Source: Promethearchaeia archaeon
GTDB lineage: Archaea; Asgardarchaeota; Lokiarchaeia; Sigyniarchaeales; SOKP01
DNA: 64,000 bases
Assembly (NCBI GenBank): GCA_029856045.1
Contig: JAHQWG010000016.1
Span: 62,001 to 126,000, forward strand
Direction: 5' to 3'
Shown here: positions 63,601 through 64,000 of the stretch, piece after piece
Position numbering within the stretch: the first letter of the stretch is position 1
Layout: every line of letters starts with the position of its first letter
Made by a program: the position numbers and the translations under genes
The notes under the pieces: model-generated
What the model saw: only the letters and a program-made list of their open reading frames with translations
Database searches by the model: none
What the model was told of the DNA's origin: nothing

Positions 63601-64000
63601 TTAGTAATTTATTTTCTCAATTAATAATTTATAAATTCCTTCTATGTCTTTAATTTCTTTTTCCAAAATACTTTGATCAATTTCTTTAGGGTTTAAATAT
63701 ATTTCTTGAATTATTTCATCTTTTTTTAATGATACTCCGGAGGTATGAATAATATTAAATTTTTTGAGAATTTCAAATATTTTTAATGTGTTTTCACTGG
63801 AAAAGTTAATTCCATAAGTTGTTATTTTTATGACAGTATCATTTTGGACTGGATAAACCATATATTTTATAAATTTTTTTGAAATAGTTCGTATTATTAA
63901 AATACTACTTTTATTTTTTAAACTTTGCAAGGTGGATTTTGAAATATCGATTTTTAATGAAAAATCATCATTAATTTTCTTCAAAAATGCGGTAGTTAAT
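63601..64000 (-). CDS. Unknown protein, C-terminal part (N-terminus outside the window)
   Basis: The frame is open to the window edge (upstream codons read LTTAFLKKINDDF), so the TTG at 63984 is probably not the start. The visible 133 residues include an alpha/beta region ILIIRTISKKFIKYMVYP, VIKITTYGINFSSENTLKIFEILKKFNIIHTSGVSLKKDEIIQEIYL and a helical end. The pattern is compatible with an ACT-like regulatory fold, but this is only an impression. Confidence 0.45.
   Translation of the reverse strand, partial: LTTAFLKKINDDFSLKIDISKSTLQSLKNKSSILIIRTISKKFIKYMVYPVQNDTVIKITTYGINFSSENTLKIFEILKKFNIIHTSGVSLKKDEIIQEIYLNPKEIDQSILEKEIKDIEGIYKLLIEKINY

Overview
The window is a very AT-rich stretch of an archaeal chromosome, most likely an Asgard (Promethearchaeota, Lokiarchaeia-like) archaeon. 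Archaeal markers are MCM and GINS, both topoisomerase VI subunits, archaeal tRNA-guanine transglycosylase, DUF371, Trm5, geranylgeranyl reductase, PyrI, and tRNA genes with archaeal-type introns. Asgard-leaning markers are a Roadblock/LC7 protein, broken Ras-superfamily GTPase genes, and several very large helical proteins I cannot name. The species call is an inference.

Layout. 0-4.6 kb: 5' end of mcm (minus), a giant membrane HEAT-repeat protein, and a GINS subunit. 4.6-8.4 kb: a GH20 hexosaminidase and a metallo-beta-lactamase hydrolase. 8.4-14 kb: a minus-strand operon top6B-top6A-HEAT protein-pyrE, in which the first codons of top6B appear to need a -1 frameshift at an A-AAA-AAG site. 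14.25-22.3 kb: a probable integrated element flanked by two diverged copies of the 3' part of coaBC. It carries three co-directional genes: a small membrane protein, a membrane-anchored HerA/VirB4-like ATPase, and an 1129-residue protein with acidic tandem repeats, repeats resembling homing-endonuclease-associated ones, and a possible nuclease end. 23.3-29 kb: a six-hairpin glycosidase-like protein, geranylgeranyl reductase and an adenylate-forming enzyme.

27-32.1 kb is an accessory, decaying zone. It holds three copies of a tRNA 3' end, small-GTPase fragments, a GluRS N-terminal fragment, a haem-b-like membrane protein and a GC-rich DUF4256 gene of bacterial look. Part of it (29.39-32.08 kb) is bounded by an 18-bp direct repeat of the tRNA-Ala 3' end, with the same double palindrome 7 bp inside each end, as expected for a small tRNA-targeted island.

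32-42 kb: tRNA-Ala, valS, and a chromosome-organisation operon smc-scpA-scpB. The SMC is unusually long and shows no recognisable canonical hinge; the kleisin carries an N-terminal zinc finger. 42-48 kb: an RNA-modification cluster (AK6-like kinase, arcTGT, DUF371, Trm5) between tRNA-Phe (one intron) and tRNA-Arg (two non-canonical introns). 48-54.8 kb: a PD-(D/E)XK nuclease-like protein, a pair of overlapping genes for unknown 771- and 801-residue helical proteins, and a divergent Roadblock gene. 54.8-64 kb: trpB2 with a structured leader, a dolichol-kinase-like membrane protein, pyrI, rqcH/NEMF, a glycerophosphodiesterase, a 48-residue ribbon-helix-helix protein, a membrane/secreted pair, and two unknowns.

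The best candidates for something new are the three-gene ATPase/repeat-protein element in coaBC, the SMC with a replaced hinge, the top6B frameshift, the integrase-less tRNA-Ala island, and two genes that seem to begin with ACG.
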